DNA from: Cafeteria roenbergensis
Lineage: Eukaryota > Sar > Bigyra > Bicosoecida > Cafeteriaceae
DNA: 64,000 bases
Assembly: GCA_008330645.1 (NCBI GenBank)
Contig: VLTN01000096.1
Coordinates: forward strand, 1-64,000
Direction of reading: 5' to 3'
The position numbers were made by a program, and so were the translations under genes. Under the pieces are notes generated by a model, which saw nothing but the letters and a program-made list of their open reading frames with translations, was not told the DNA's origin and did no database searches. Shown piece by piece: positions 37,969 through 48,198 of this stretch; within the stretch, counting starts at the first letter, position 1, and each line of letters begins with the position of its first letter.

Positions 37969-39876
37969 TTAAAATGAAATACCTATTTTTGCGGTTTTGG
38001 CTTTTATTGTTGTGGGTTTTTTGGTTTCTTTGGTTTCTTTTTTGGCTCTTGGTTTTCTTGTTTTCTTTTCTTTTAATTCAGGATTGATTATTTTAGAAGC
38101 TTGAACAGTGGTTGATGTTATGTTTTTATTTTCTTTCTCTTCTTTGGCAGGTACAGCTGCGGCTATCATTGATATTTTTTTAGTTTTTACTGGTTTAATT
38201 TTTGGTACTTGTTTGACTTTTGGCGGTTCTTCTTCATCATCACTGTCGCTTTCAATTTCTTCGGGTTCTACTGGTGCTTTTTGTTCTACTTCCTTTTTAA
38301 TTTCTTGAGTTATGGATAATTTATTTAATTGATGTTGTTCAAGTAGTTTTTTAAGCTTTTCAATTTCTTCGGCTTGTTGTTTGATTATCTTTTCGCAGTC
38401 GGCTATGCTTCTTTTATGGTCGTCTGGGTCATCATCCTCATCAATAAAGTCGCATGTGTCTTTATGTTTAATAGTTTGGACTTTTCCATCTTCTACTATA
38501 ATATTATCGTACTCGTTTATATAATCTTGAGTTTTAAAATAATCGTACATTACTTGGATATTTATTTCGTAAACATAATTTCGTACTCCTTTTGATGATT
38601 TACGGACCCGTTTAATTCCTTCTATTTGTTCAAGTGATTTACCTAAAGCTAATTTATCGCTTGGGTTCCGTTTGTTTTCTTTACACCATGAAGAATAATC
38701 AGCATAAAAACCGTCACATGTTAATTGTAAGTCGGTACCTTTTCTTATTACTTCTTTTAAATATTTAATATGTAGTGGTTGCCGTTTTTGTAATCCTTCC
38801 GCATAAGATTTTGTTAAAGGCTTAACATTTGCTTTAAATTTGGGGTCGTATGAGTCTCTCATAAAAGCATAAAAACATTTTCCGCACTCTTTGTTATAAC
38901 ATTGACCCACTAATTTTTCAAAATATGAAACATTATTAATATAACACTCATTAATATCAAGACTCACCACCCGTCTTTTATTATCTGCACTAAGTTGGAT
39001 AGCTTCTTTATTTGAGTTGATAATAAAATTAAAAGTGTTTTTTTGGCGGTAGAATTTATCACCCTTGTCTTCAGGGAAAAACATCGGCTCGGTTGTTAAG
39101 TTTTTTAAAGCTTCGTTAAATCCTTTATAATCACTAGACACTGGCATCTCGTTTAGATTAACAAGGGAGGTACCTTCTAAAATCTTCGTCCATTTGGTTA
39201 TATGACCAGGGGTTGAGGTCATGATCGCCCTCATATGACCTAGCACAAACTGGCTTATAAATGTAAACACAATACTTTTGCCTGTTCCTTCCATGGAGTG
39301 GAGATATAAAAAGGTCTCTAATTTATGCCCTAGAAATGTGTGAGATAGCCACTGAATTATATATTTATACATGTCATCATCATTATTTGCCCATACTGTT
39401 TTTATATGGTCTAACATGAGCTTGCACTGTGCTTTGGTAGAGTCTTCAAACTCTTCAAATTTTGGGATTTTTTCAACATCATGAAGATGCTCACACATCA
39501 TATTTAAAACCTTTTGATTATATTGAATACCTTTTACTGTCACCTCCTTTTCTAATACTTGATCGGGACTATTAGGGATTACATCCAAATAATCAGTTTT
39601 GCCCATAAATTCGCTCTGGTTTAAATATTTTCTAGCATTAAAATTTTTTGTTCCTTTTTTATCATTATCAATATCGGATGATATAAAATTTTTTAAATTT
39701 TTTTCATGTATAAGGGTCCATTGATTATGAAGAGCATCCTTAAAAAATGTACCGACTGTTGTATGAAAGAAGAATTTTTCTATATAAGCTTTAGCTTCTT
39801 CCTCTTGATTTTGTGATACTAAACTTTTAAGATGGTTTAAACTGAAAACAATGTTATTAATATTTTGATTAGACAT
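37969..39876 (-). CDS. Superfamily 3 helicase, mavirus type (635 aa)
   Basis: This is the replicative helicase. Walker A is EGTGKS at about residues 196-201, the Walker B-like acidic segment is LVNLNEM, and SF3 motif C is NFIINSN; an Arg-finger-like NKRRVVSL follows. The N-terminal 150 residues are helical with no primase motif that I can recognise. The C-terminal ~150 residues are low-complexity, acidic then Lys/Pro-rich, with a coiled coil (CEKIIKQQAEEIEKLKKLL). It is the gene nearest the right terminal repeat and reads away from it. The upstream element is CTATAG instead of TCTA. The frame is intact. Confidence 0.9.
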   Translation of the reverse strand: MSNQNINNIVFSLNHLKSLVSQNQEEEAKAYIEKFFFHTTVGTFFKDALHNQWTLIHEKNLKNFISSDIDNDKKGTKNFNARKYLNQSEFMGKTDYLDVIPNSPDQVLEKEVTVKGIQYNQKVLNMMCEHLHDVEKIPKFEEFEDSTKAQCKLMLDHIKTVWANNDDDMYKYIIQWLSHTFLGHKLETFLYLHSMEGTGKSIVFTFISQFVLGHMRAIMTSTPGHITKWTKILEGTSLVNLNEMPVSSDYKGFNEALKNLTTEPMFFPEDKGDKFYRQKNTFNFIINSNKEAIQLSADNKRRVVSLDINECYINNVSYFEKLVGQCYNKECGKCFYAFMRDSYDPKFKANVKPLTKSYAEGLQKRQPLHIKYLKEVIRKGTDLQLTCDGFYADYSSWCKENKRNPSDKLALGKSLEQIEGIKRVRKSSKGVRNYVYEINIQVMYDYFKTQDYINEYDNIIVEDGKVQTIKHKDTCDFIDEDDDPDDHKRSIADCEKIIKQQAEEIEKLKKLLEQHQLNKLSITQEIKKEVEQKAPVEPEEIESDSDDEEEPPKVKQVPKIKPVKTKKISMIAAAVPAKEEKENKNITSTTVQASKIINPELKEKKTRKPRAKKETKETKKPTTIKAKTAKIGISF

Positions 39877-39885
39877 TATATAATA

Positions 39886-40500
39886 CTATAGTTTTTTTTT
39901 CTTTAACTCATTTTTTAATTTTGTCCTAGAGATTTAATTAAAATTTGTAATTATTGTGGTAAGATTTGTGGAGCCATAACTTTAAGAACCGTACAGTGTT
40001 GAAAAGGATAAATTTCAATAAATTGAAATTTTATTATTATCCACTACGTGATGGGCCCGTTGAATATACCCATTAATGGGGACCAAACAGAAGATTAAAA
40101 TTAAGGTGGCACACCGGGGCAGGCGGTTTCCTTTTGTTTTCCTTCTCAAAAATGGAAAATTAAATTTTCCCCCGAATGATTTCCTTTTAAAATATGGGCT
40201 GCCCTAGTATGGCCCGATAAAACCGCTGATATTACTCTATAAATATATCTATTATTTTTCTTGAAAAAAGGGGGGTATCCTAGGGCACTAGGGTATTTTA
40301 TTATACTCTTTCATTTTTAGCTGCCAAAAGATGGAAATATATAAGATTATACCTAGGGCAGTGACATGGCATATATTAAGATGGAACTATAAGATAACCC
40401 GTAAGATAAAACCCCTAGGTGTGTCCCGTAGGGTGGATATAACCGCCGCTGGCGGTTATAGAAGAAGTGAAAATTTTGGAATTTTCATTCTTCGGGGGGG
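39886..40500 (-). repeat. EMALE-1 right terminal inverted repeat
   Basis: About 0.61 kb, the inverse of 14173-14785. It ends CTTC-G7 against the GGTGC duplication. The mirror palindrome lies at 40438-40460. Its inner end overlaps the upstream region of the helicase gene. No gene is visible in it. Confidence 0.95.
40438..40460. repeat. Terminal palindrome, right copy
   Basis: TATAACCGCC-GCT-GGCGGTTATA, the mirror of 14213-14235, about 40 nt from the right tip. Confidence 0.85.
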
Positions 40501-40505
40501 GGTGC
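40501..40505. repeat. Target-site duplication GGTGC, right copy (EMALE-1)
   Basis: GGTGC follows the G7 terminus and matches 14168-14172. A further GGTGC follows in host sequence (40506-40510), so the target was already a short direct repeat. Confidence 0.85.
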
Positions 40506-40944
40506 GGTGCCAAAGCCTGCGGCCATTGCTCAAAAGGCTCGAGCGATGCTTGGTCTGCCGTCGCCAGCTTGAGTTTGCCCAGCTCAAGAGCGCGTTCGCT
40601 TGCGGGCATATTGGTGAACGACTTCAAGTGGGCCCGCCTTGGCAATGAGTTGTGCCCATTCGCCTTGCCACGCGAACACTGCTGCACAGCAGTCGGATGC
40701 TGTGTATGCGAGCCTGCAGGACTCAGGCCGCAGGCCAAGGGCGCCCACAACCAGGTAGCAGCGAATCGTCCCCTTCGGTGTCAAATGCTTCCACGCGAAT
40801 CGGCAATGGGGCCGGGGACGCAGAGGAGCTGCTCCACCAAACTGCGGCCCGTCGGGCAGAGCCAGCCAGCAGCTGCAGCTCGTCGCTGCTGCCCCTGGCC
40901 CGCCCCCAGGTGCACTCTGGACGCCCAGGGGGGACGAGCAGACC
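40506..40944. other. Host sequence between EMALE-1 and PIG-M
   Basis: The first 67 bases may be the end of the tentative host gene interrupted at 14172 (stop at 40570-40572). A minus-strand frame with helical character (ERALELGKLKLATADQ) covers 40506-40750 and is an alternative. The rest shows nothing clear. It presumably contains the PIG-M promoter. Confidence 0.4.
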
Positions 40945-42971
40945 ATGGTAGACCGGCCAGTGGCTGTGGTCCTGGCGCTGGGTTTCGTCTTGCGCGCGGG
41001 ACTTGTCGTTTTCAGCGAGGTTTGGGACGAGGCGAGTGAGCGCGAGGCCCGCAACGGCGGCATCGAAGCGAATGCAACGCGTGCGCGCTCGACGCACTGC
41101 TACCGCCGGGCGCCGTCAATGGTCCCGATGCGTGGGGCCCGGAGCTGCTCGCTGTGTCCGCAGACCCTGCCCGCAAGTACACCGACGTAGACTACGTCGT
41201 GTTCACCGACGCAGCCCGCGAGGTCGTTGCGTCCCGCCCCTCGGTCACGCCCGAGGCCGCTTCGGAAGCCGGCGATGGCATGGCGGCTTGGATGTTCGGT
41301 CTGGGCTCGCCGTACGACCGCGCCACGTACCGGTACACCCCGTTTCTCGCCTGGCTGGCAGTTCCGAACGTCACGGTCGCGTTTGCTTGGGGCAAGCTCG
41401 TCTTCGCGGCCGTCGACGTCCTCGTGGGATGGCTCATTGCCGACATTCTTCGAGCCCGCGGCGTCGCCCCCCGCGCGGCCGCGGCTTACGCCAGCCTTTG
41501 GCTGTTCAGCCCCATCGCTGCGAACATCTCCACGCGCGGCTCTGCCGACTGCATCGTCGTGGCACTCTCGCTCCTGGCCCTCAGAGGCATCATCAGGGGC
41601 CACGAGGTGGCTGCGGCGCTGTGGCTCGGTGCCGCGGTGCACTTTAAGATATTCCCTGCGCTGTTCGCGATCCCAATGGCGCTTGCGATTGACCAACACT
41701 CGGACCCTGCCAGCAGGCCGGCCGAGCCACTGGCGTTGCTGGCGCCAGGTGAGGCCGGCCATGCCGCCGCTGCTCGAGGCACAGCTGACGACAGCACTGC
41801 AGGCGACGGCACAGGTGGCGACGGCACTGCTGACGACGGCACTGCTGGCGACGGCACTGCTGGCGACGGCACTGCTGGCGACGGCACTGCTGACGACGGC
41901 ACTGCTGACGACGGCACTGCTGACGACGGCGGAGCCGACAGCGACGGCGGCGGAGCCGACAGCGACGACAGCGACGGCGGCAGCACTGCTGCTGGCGCAG
42001 GCGGTCTGCGCCGCAGGGGGGGCGCGCCCAGGCGGTCGTCGTCCGCGTCCCGGGCTCGACGGCCCGCGCCCGCCGCTGCTGCTGCCGCTGCCGCTGTTGC
42101 AGCCGCTGCGGAGGCGGACGCAGCGGCCGCAGCCGGGCGCGCGATGGCGTCCTGGCCCGCTGGCGACTCCCTCCTGACCCGCGCAACGGACTGCGGCCGG
42201 CCCGGCTCCAGCGCAGAAGCGTGCCTCCGGTGGGTGCGAGGCTTCGTCAGCTACAGGCGCGTGCGGTTCGGCGTGGTCAGCCTGGCAGCCTGTGGCGCGC
42301 TCACCGGCGCGGCGGTCGCTCTCTACGGGCACAGGTGTTTGCACGACGCATACATCTACCACATCGGCCGTACGGACCCTCGGCACAACTTTTCGCCGTA
42401 CTTTTATTCGCTGTACCTGGCCGACGGCACTGCCGGCGCTGCGAGCCTGGGGCTGGCAGCCTTCCTGCCGCAGCTAGCTGTGGTGCTCGCAGCGGGGTTC
42501 GGGCTCTACCGCGACCTCCCGCTCGCGATGCTGGTGCAGGCGGTCGCGTTTGTGGCGCTGAACAAGGTCTGCACCGCGCAGTACTTTCTGTGGTGGCAGG
42601 GGCTGCTGCCAGTGGCCGCGGCGGCGGCGCGGCTGGGGGCGCCTCGCTCGCGGGACTGGTTTTCCGCCTCGGCGGGGTGGGCGCTGGTTGCCGCGCTGTT
42701 CTTGGCGGGGCAGGCTGGGTGGCTGCTTCAGGCGTCCGACCTGGAGGAGGGCGGCCGTCAGACGTTCCTCGGCGTGTGGGGAGCGGGCCTCGTGTTCCTG
42801 GCCGTGAACACGGTCGTGATGGTCGGGCTGGTGCTGGCCGGCCGGGGCGCGCCCCCGGTGTTCCACCGCGGCGGGCTGGTGAAGCTGGGCGCTGCAGCTG
42901 GGGGGGTGCCATCGCGCCTGTGGAGTGGGCGCTGCAGGCGGCAGGGCTGTAGCGCTGCCCTGCCGCGCTAG
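40945..42971 (+). CDS. PIGM: GPI mannosyltransferase 1 (PIG-M), two exons
   Basis: This ER enzyme adds the first mannose to the GPI anchor, using dolichol-phosphate mannose. Exon 1 is 40945-41035. A 128-bp GTGAGC...CAG intron (41036-41163) follows, and exon 2 is 41164-42971, giving 632 aa. Hallmarks are the N-terminal membrane helix (VAVVLALGFVLRAGLVV), the catalytic luminal DxD in KYTDVDYVVFTDAA, then SPYDRATYRYTP and LFSPIAANISTRG. Later multi-pass hydrophobic segments include TAQYFLWWQGLLPVA. An Asp/Gly/Thr repeat insertion (41782-41990) and an Ala/Arg-rich stretch enlarge one loop, making the protein longer than typical PIG-M (about 400-430 aa). The family assignment is strong. Confidence 0.9.
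41782..41990 (+). repeat. 15-bp coding repeat, acidic (DDGTA/GDGTA)n
   Basis: Tandem GACGACGGCACTGCT-like units inside PIG-M exon 2 encode repeated DDGTA and GDGTA. They drift at the right end into DSDGGGAD. The frame is kept, so this is a length-variable loop rather than damage. Confidence 0.85.
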
Positions 42972-43333
42972 CCGGTGGGGGTGTCTTGCTTGCGTGCTTA
43001 CGGGCGGACCGCTGCAGGCTGTTGAGAGGCGCGCGCCAATGAACCGTGGGCTGTTGGGCGCCGTTTTGGCACCGGGCCCGCGAACCCGACACACACCAGT
43101 CACGCGTGGCACGAGTCATCGCCGCCCGGCACGCGCTCAGAGGGAGAAGACGGCACGCTCCTCTGCCTCGCGCCGACGCCACGGCCCCCGGGCCACCTGC
43201 CCCAGCGCGCTGTCCCCCGCTGCATGCCACCGCAGCGGCGCAGCGAGGCTGGCGCCGCTTGCACCCCCCCCCCCCTTCCCCCTCTTCCCCGTCCCCCCCC
43301 GCCCCCCCCCCCGCCTTGCGAGCTCGGCCAGCC
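42972..43333. other. Convergent intergenic region with poly-C tract
   Basis: The spacer lies between PIG-M and the minus-strand secreted-protein gene, the two 3' ends facing each other. It includes a C-rich low-complexity tract at about 43266-43317. No gene is seen. Confidence 0.5.
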
Positions 43334-44861
43334 TCAGGGCTGCTGCCAGGCGTCGTACTGGGCGGGGTCGTTGGCCTCGTCCTTGTGCCAGGGCCAGAGC
43401 TCGCCGTCGCGGACCGAGAGCTCGGGACGCTCCGGCCGGAACGTGTACTCGTCCTCGCCCAGCCTATCGAACTCCGCGGAGGGGGGGTACGGGGCCGCTT
43501 CCTCGTCGCCCTCCAGCACGAGCGTGGACCCCATCCCCTTGCCCGGGAAGCCCGGCCTGCCCGTGTTGCGCAGCCTGGAGAAGAGGAACAGAGCCGGGTC
43601 GTAGTCGGGCACCCCGAAAATGTCCTCCGCGGTGGCGAGCGTCGAGAACTCCTCGTAGCGGTTGTTGGTCAGGTCCCAGTCGCAGCGGGGGGAGGAGATG
43701 TGGAAGGGCAGGATGGCCTCAACCACCCAGCGGTGTCGCGTCCGCTGCACCCACCACAGCTCGTGGGCGCCTTCGCACAGCACCCTGGAGCTGTTGCCGC
43801 GGTACGTCGTGCTTATCACGGTGGAGCGGTAGCCGCTCGCGAACTGGCCCCGGAGGCGGGCCTGGGCCAGCACCTCGCGCCGCCCAGGCCGGTGAATTTC
43901 CAGGAAAGTTCCGCAGTTGGGGTCGTTCCGGAACTCGCCGCCGCACTCTACGATGTAGGCCGTCTGCGTGACTCCGAGCTGCAGGCACAGGGGGATCATT
44001 GCGCCGTCCGCAGGGGCTCTGCACGGCTCGTTGGCGATGACGGACGAGTTGTGGTTCCAGCAGCGGGGCAGCTGCGGCGACGGCAGGCGGGCGATGCGCT
44101 TCTCCAGGCATCGCTCGAACGGGTCGAACAGACCGTTGCACCGCTCGTCCACAATGGTCTCGTAGTCAGGCAGGCGGGATGCCTCCTCGGGCAAAAGCTC
44201 CCCCGACGCGCGGAACCGCACAACCTGGCCATAGGTGGAGCTCTCCGGGTCCTTGTCGAAGGCGTGAAACTCGGGAGCAGCAGCGGTGTCGTTGCAGCAG
44301 TTGAACACGGAATCCCGGCAGGGGTCAAAAATGACGCCGATGGTGTAGTCGGTGGGGGGCTCCAGCCTGCAGCGCGCGTGATAAAGTTTGCAAAGGCAGC
44401 GGAGGGCAGCTTGCACTGGGCGGCAGCCAGTCGGCGGCCCCTGATGGCGCGCAGCCTCCCGCGCGCCCCACCCCCCCTTCCGCCGTGGAGGGGCATGGCC
44501 GCAACAGAGTCACACCATGCGCTCCAAGCAAGGTGGCCGCCCGCGGTGCAGTGTGCCCAGGGGGCGCCTCGCGGACTCACTGGTAAAACTCTGTCGGAAG
44601 CGAGAAGCGCTTCGGATAGAAGATGTCCACCAGGTCGGGGTGCTGCTTGAGGAACGTGTCGAGGTCCGTGCGAGCCCTCTCCATCTCTTGCTCGTACAGG
44701 ACCGTCCCGCGGCGGAAGCGGGGCTGGCCGCTGGCGAACGGCAGCGCAAGCGCAGCGACTAGCGCCACTGCCAGCACCCGGGCGGACACGGCGCTCGCGC
44801 CAGCGCCAGCCGTAGCGCGAACCTTGCAGCATCTGCCGGCCGGGCCGGCGAGCTGGCGCAT
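43334..44861 (-). CDS. Unknown secreted or membrane-anchored Cys-containing protein (437 aa, two exons)
   Basis: Exon 1 (44861-44581) encodes a short basic N terminus and a hydrophobic segment (VLAVALVAALALPFASGQP) that looks like a signal peptide. A 214-bp intron (44580-44367) has donor GTGAGT and acceptor CTGCAG. Exon 2 (44366-43334) keeps the frame. The mature part has many Cys (DPCRDSVFNCCNDT, ERCNGLFDPFERCLEKR, LPRCWNHNSS) and N-glycosylation sites, suggesting a disulfide-bonded ectodomain in the secretory pathway. The C terminus is acidic. I do not recognise the family. The next gene diverges 170 bp away. The exon structure is inferred from splice signals and phase. Confidence 0.65.
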
Positions 44862-45033
44862 TCCGGCCGGGCTCACTCGGTGGTTGCTCGCTGCAACGCT
44901 GCCGTCAAGGCAACCGATGGCAGAGCGCTGCAATGCTTGCCACGCCCAAATACTCGGCCGCCTGCATTTCCGCGCACGTGGCACTGCCTCGATTGCGGCG
45001 GCAGCCAGGGCAGGCCGCCCACCACTGGCTGGT

Positions 45034-46666
45034 ATGCGCGTTGCGCCTCTGCTATCCGTTGTTTCTGCCCTGCTTGCGCTGCGGGCGGGATCGGGCGATC
45101 CAGTCGCCGGAGCCACGGAGGCAGTTGCCCAGGCTCAAGGTCCCGTCTCCCAGGAGCTCTCCGCCCTGCCACGGAGCGAGGTTTTCCTGTGCCCCAAGTG
45201 CGGCGCAGTGGTCGCCCGCGGGGTACACTACATGGGGGGCACGCCTGAGGCTCGGTTTCTGAAGGCTGCCATGGCCGAGCCTTCGCTCGGTGCAGCCGGC
45301 ACCGTGCTGCGCTTCTCCAACCCCATGACCAACGACGAGCACGACGTGGTCCGCTTCACAGAGGCAGAGGGCGCGTGAGCTGTCGGGTGCGGGCCGCTGC
45401 GAGATCCGGGCGTCGCTGTCGTCGCGTTGGGCACCCGCGGGCCGGGGCTGCAGCAGCCGCTGGCGCACCGTCCAAGCCGACTGTGCCGACGCCACAGTCC
45501 CTTCCGCTCAGCGAACCTCGCGACCCGCTGGCCCGAAGCCGCCTCTTCCCGCCCCCCCCGCGCTGCGCTCAAACCCTCCGCCGCGCCGCCCGGCCCCGCC
45601 TGGCTCCACCCCATCGCGCCGTCGTGCTCTCTGCCACCTCTTCCGCAGCGTGACGGACGGCGACTCTCACACCGCAGTGTCCTACTTCCCTGGGTACAGC
45701 TGGTCGCAGGTGCGCTGCGCGGAGTGCAAGCACCCGCTGGGATGGCAGTTCGACAAGCTCGTCGCGGGCCGCGTGAACCCCGCCGTGGCAGCTGCAGCTC
45801 AGCGAGCCAAGGCCGCGGCCAAGGACCCTTCCAGCGCGACGAGCGCGGCCGCGCCGCGCCCCGCGGATCGTCGCATCATGACGGCGCGCCAGCACTCTCC
45901 AGCCGCGGAGGATGCGGCCATGGCGCCTCTGCGTGGCTCCTGCGCTGAGCTCACGCAGGGGTTCTGGACCTACGAAGTGTGCCACGAGCGCGAAGTGAAC
46001 CAGTTTCATGTCAAGCCCGAAGTCGGCGTCCAGGTTCGGCAGAGCAGCTCTGCCAACGGCGACGGCGGAGGCTCCACTCCGCAGGCGGTGCGGGACCCGT
46101 CTTGGTCGCTGGGCACCCGAAGCTCCAAGGCGCGGCGCCACAGGGAGAGCACGAACCCCAAGTACTTCACGTCCCACTTCTTCGACGGGGGCCAGCACTG
46201 CGACGAGACCGGCAAGGGGCGTCAGACGGAGGTCCAGTACCTGTGCTGCAACGGCGTGCACAACGCCATCATCGCGGTGGACGAGCCGGACGTGTGCTCC
46301 TACAAGGTGCAGGTCTGCATTCGGGGGGCCTGCGAGGGGCCAGCCGCGGCCGGCCAGGCGGCCGCAGAGCAGGCCGACGTTGGAAGTGGCAGCGGCAGCG
46401 GCAGCGGCAGCGGCAGCGGCAGCGCGGCGGGGAGTGAGGATGGCGGCCCCGCCTCGGTCTCAGAGATCCAACTGGGAACGCGCGGATCAGAGGCGGCTGG
46501 GGCTGCATCGGGCGTGGCGCCGGATTCACCTGCGGAGCCGCTGCCAGAGGCACCTGCTGGCGCGCCGGCGCGGTTCTTCGGGCTGCTCTGGCCATCCCTT
46601 CTGGGAGACGAAAGTGAAGCGCTCGCTTGGGTCAAGCGCGTGGATGTCTTCACGGGCTTCTCGTGA
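45034..46666 (+). CDS. Secreted CULT-MRH fusion protein (452 aa, two exons)
   Basis: Exon 1 (45034-45374) starts with a signal peptide (MRVAPLLSVVSALLALRAG). It contains the first half of a CULT domain, the cereblon thalidomide-binding fold (LCPKCGAVVARG, FSNPMTNDEHDVV). A 274-bp GTGAGC...CCGCAG intron follows, and exon 2 (45649-46666) completes CULT with FPGYSWSQVRCAECKHPLGW. The four zinc Cys and the aromatic FPGYSW/LGW residues are present. Exon 2 then has an MRH lectin domain as in OS-9/XTP3-B (SCAELTQGFWTYEVCHE, HFFDGGQHCDETGKGRQ, VDEPDVCSYKVQV). A Ser-Gly repeat linker and a Ser/Pro tail complete it. MRH lectins bind trimmed N-glycans in ER-associated degradation, so an ER glycoprotein quality-control role is inferred. 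Confidence 0.8.
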
Positions 46667-46970
46667 GGCGCGGTGCGGGCCTGCGTGATTCTGAGAGGGT
46701 TGCGCTTTGTTGCGGGCGGAGCCTGCGAACGATGCATACGCACGCCCGCTCAGCCGGCGGCCACAAGACCGCCGTCGAAGCGAGTGTCACGCGCGTCGTC
46801 GCTCTTGCGCCCGTTTGCCTGCACCCCCTCCCCCGCTGGCAGGTGCCATTCGTCGGCGCCATCGCGGGGCAGAGCCAGCGGATGCAGTCGAAAGGGCACC
46901 GGTTGCCGTGCACTTGCCGCGGCGTGTCAGGCACAGCCGGGCCGCCTGCGCCCTGCCCAGGCCGGCAGCG
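46667..46970. other. Short intergenic region before the copper transporter
   Basis: GC-rich spacer between two co-oriented genes. An open frame continues upstream of the Ctr start, but it is Arg/Pro-rich and lacks conserved features. I see no clear promoter. Confidence 0.4.
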
Positions 46971-47531
46971 ATGGGAATGGGATTCGAGCAGTCCTGCGAA
47001 GCGTCTATCCTCTTCGACGGGTGGGAGACCACGTCCTGCGGCAGCTACGTCGGCGCTGTCATTGCAGTGGTTCTTGTTGCCGTGCTCCGCCAGGCGCTTG
47101 CGGCGCTTCGCCGCGGCCTAAGGTCGCGGGCGAAGGCGTCCCGGGTGACCCTCCGAGACGAGGACGGCGCTGAGAGTTTGGTGCCGATGAGCCCGGGGGC
47201 CAAGGGGGCGATCCAGCTCGCATCAACTCACGGGGTTCCCCGAGATGAGGATGCGCTGCTTAGCAGACGCAAGCCCGGGCTCATCGCCGACTACCGCAGC
47301 CATCCCGCGGTTGCTCGCATTGCCGTCGCTGTGGATGCGGTGCTCGCCCTCGCTGTCGAGATAATCGGCGCGTTCAACATGCTGATTCTGATGACCATGA
47401 ACTGGGGTTTGTTCCTCGGCGTCTGCGTTGGCGAGGTCGTCGGCATGGTCATTTTTGACCCAGCAGTCCCGATGTCGGACTGGCAAGCCAGACTTGCCGG
47501 GGGAACGGGGGACGTGGATACGTGCCATTGA
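46971..47531 (+). CDS. Ctr-family copper transporter (186 aa)
   Basis: This trimeric Cu(I) uptake channel sits in the plasma or vacuolar membrane. It starts MGMGFEQSCEASILF, giving an N-terminal Met-x-Met copper-binding motif directly before TM1 (YVGAVIAVVLVAVL). A cytosolic loop of about 75 residues follows. TM2 carries the MxxxM selectivity-filter motif (MLILMTMNW), and TM3 has the GxxxG packing motif (GVCVGEVVG). The C-terminal tail contains a Cys-His (DTCH) like the metal-handing tail of CTR1. The ATG at 46971 is chosen because the sequence upstream of it is unlike the family. A copper ATPase gene follows in the same orientation. Confidence 0.88.
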   Translation: MGMGFEQSCEASILFDGWETTSCGSYVGAVIAVVLVAVLRQALAALRRGLRSRAKASRVTLRDEDGAESLVPMSPGAKGAIQLASTHGVPRDEDALLSRRKPGLIADYRSHPAVARIAVAVDAVLALAVEIIGAFNMLILMTMNWGLFLGVCVGEVVGMVIFDPAVPMSDWQARLAGGTGDVDTCH

Positions 47532-48198
47532 ATGGCGGCGGCTGCTTCAACTTGTGTGTGCATTGTGCGGCCGGTGAAGCCGAATCTGAGCCAGTGCGTG
47601 CGCTTCCGAGCAAGTCCAAGCCTGACGGGGAGCGGTTGCTGGTCCACTCTGTCGCACGGAAGCGAGCCCTAACCCCCGCCGGCTTGCTGGGCCGTGCGCG
47701 GGCGGGCGCGGCAGCTCGTGCGTCGGCGACCCGACGCTCGTCCCCGCGAACCCCGCCCGTCGAAGCCTCGGCCGGAAAGGAAGCCGCGCAGCGCCACGCT
47801 CGTGCGCGAGGGCGGAGCAGCATCGAAGGTCGCCCTTTGGGAGGGGAACCGGGGGGCGGGCCGTGCAGCCATTGGCGCGGGAAGCGCGGCTCGGGGCGAC
47901 CGACTCGCCCCTCGAGCGATTGCCTGCCACTGTTGTTTTGCACGGCCATTCCGCACTGCAACGCCAGGAGCGGCCGGCTGCTGACGGCCGCCCGGGCGCG
48001 CCCGCGCCCCCCCCGCCACCCCTTGCTCCGGCAAAACCTCAACTTGGTCGCTCTGAGGGCGACCGGGCAGGGCAGGCGGCGCCTCTTGGGCCAGGGCGGG
48101 GGCGGGAAGGGCGGGAAGCGGCGACGTCCCGCTCTGCCGCCGCTCGGTGACCTCGGAATTCCGGCACTCCGACCCCGCTCAACTCGAGAGTCTGGGTG
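47532..48198. other. Intergenic region between copper transporter and copper ATPase
   Basis: 667 bp of GC-rich host sequence. I see no convincing gene, RNA or repeat. It presumably carries the ATPase promoter. Confidence 0.5.

Larger units (their letters stand above)
14173..40500. mobile_element. EMALE-1: full-length endogenous mavirus-like virophage (with nested Ngaro)
   Basis: An AT-rich element of 26,328 bp lies between GGTGC duplications. It is about 19.9 kb once the nested Ngaro at 14786-21174 is excluded. It has inverted terminal repeats of about 0.61 kb that start with C7GAAG. Gene content is that of mavirus-type virophages, the relatives of Polintons/Mavericks: DD35E integrase, protein-primed DNA polymerase, SF3 helicase, packaging ATPase, maturation protease, penton, double-jelly-roll capsid, and accessory genes. 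The terminal repeats are nearly identical to each other, which suggests recent insertion. The element looks complete in gene set. About five of its genes carry breaks, roughly ten in all by eye, so it is described as an imperfect fossil. Confidence 0.95.

Noticed and set aside
14173-40500. A wholly new mobile system
   Set aside because: Gene content, terminal repeats, promoter boxes and host context match known endogenous mavirus-like elements. Novelty is limited to details such as the nucleotidyltransferase-like and short S74-like genes and the internal terminal-repeat block.
40415-40750. Minus-strand frame with helical ERALELGKLKLATADQ at the right flank of EMALE-1
   Set aside because: It is partly made of virophage terminal sequence, and there is no recognisable domain or splice model. 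It is kept only as an alternative to the plus-strand gene end.
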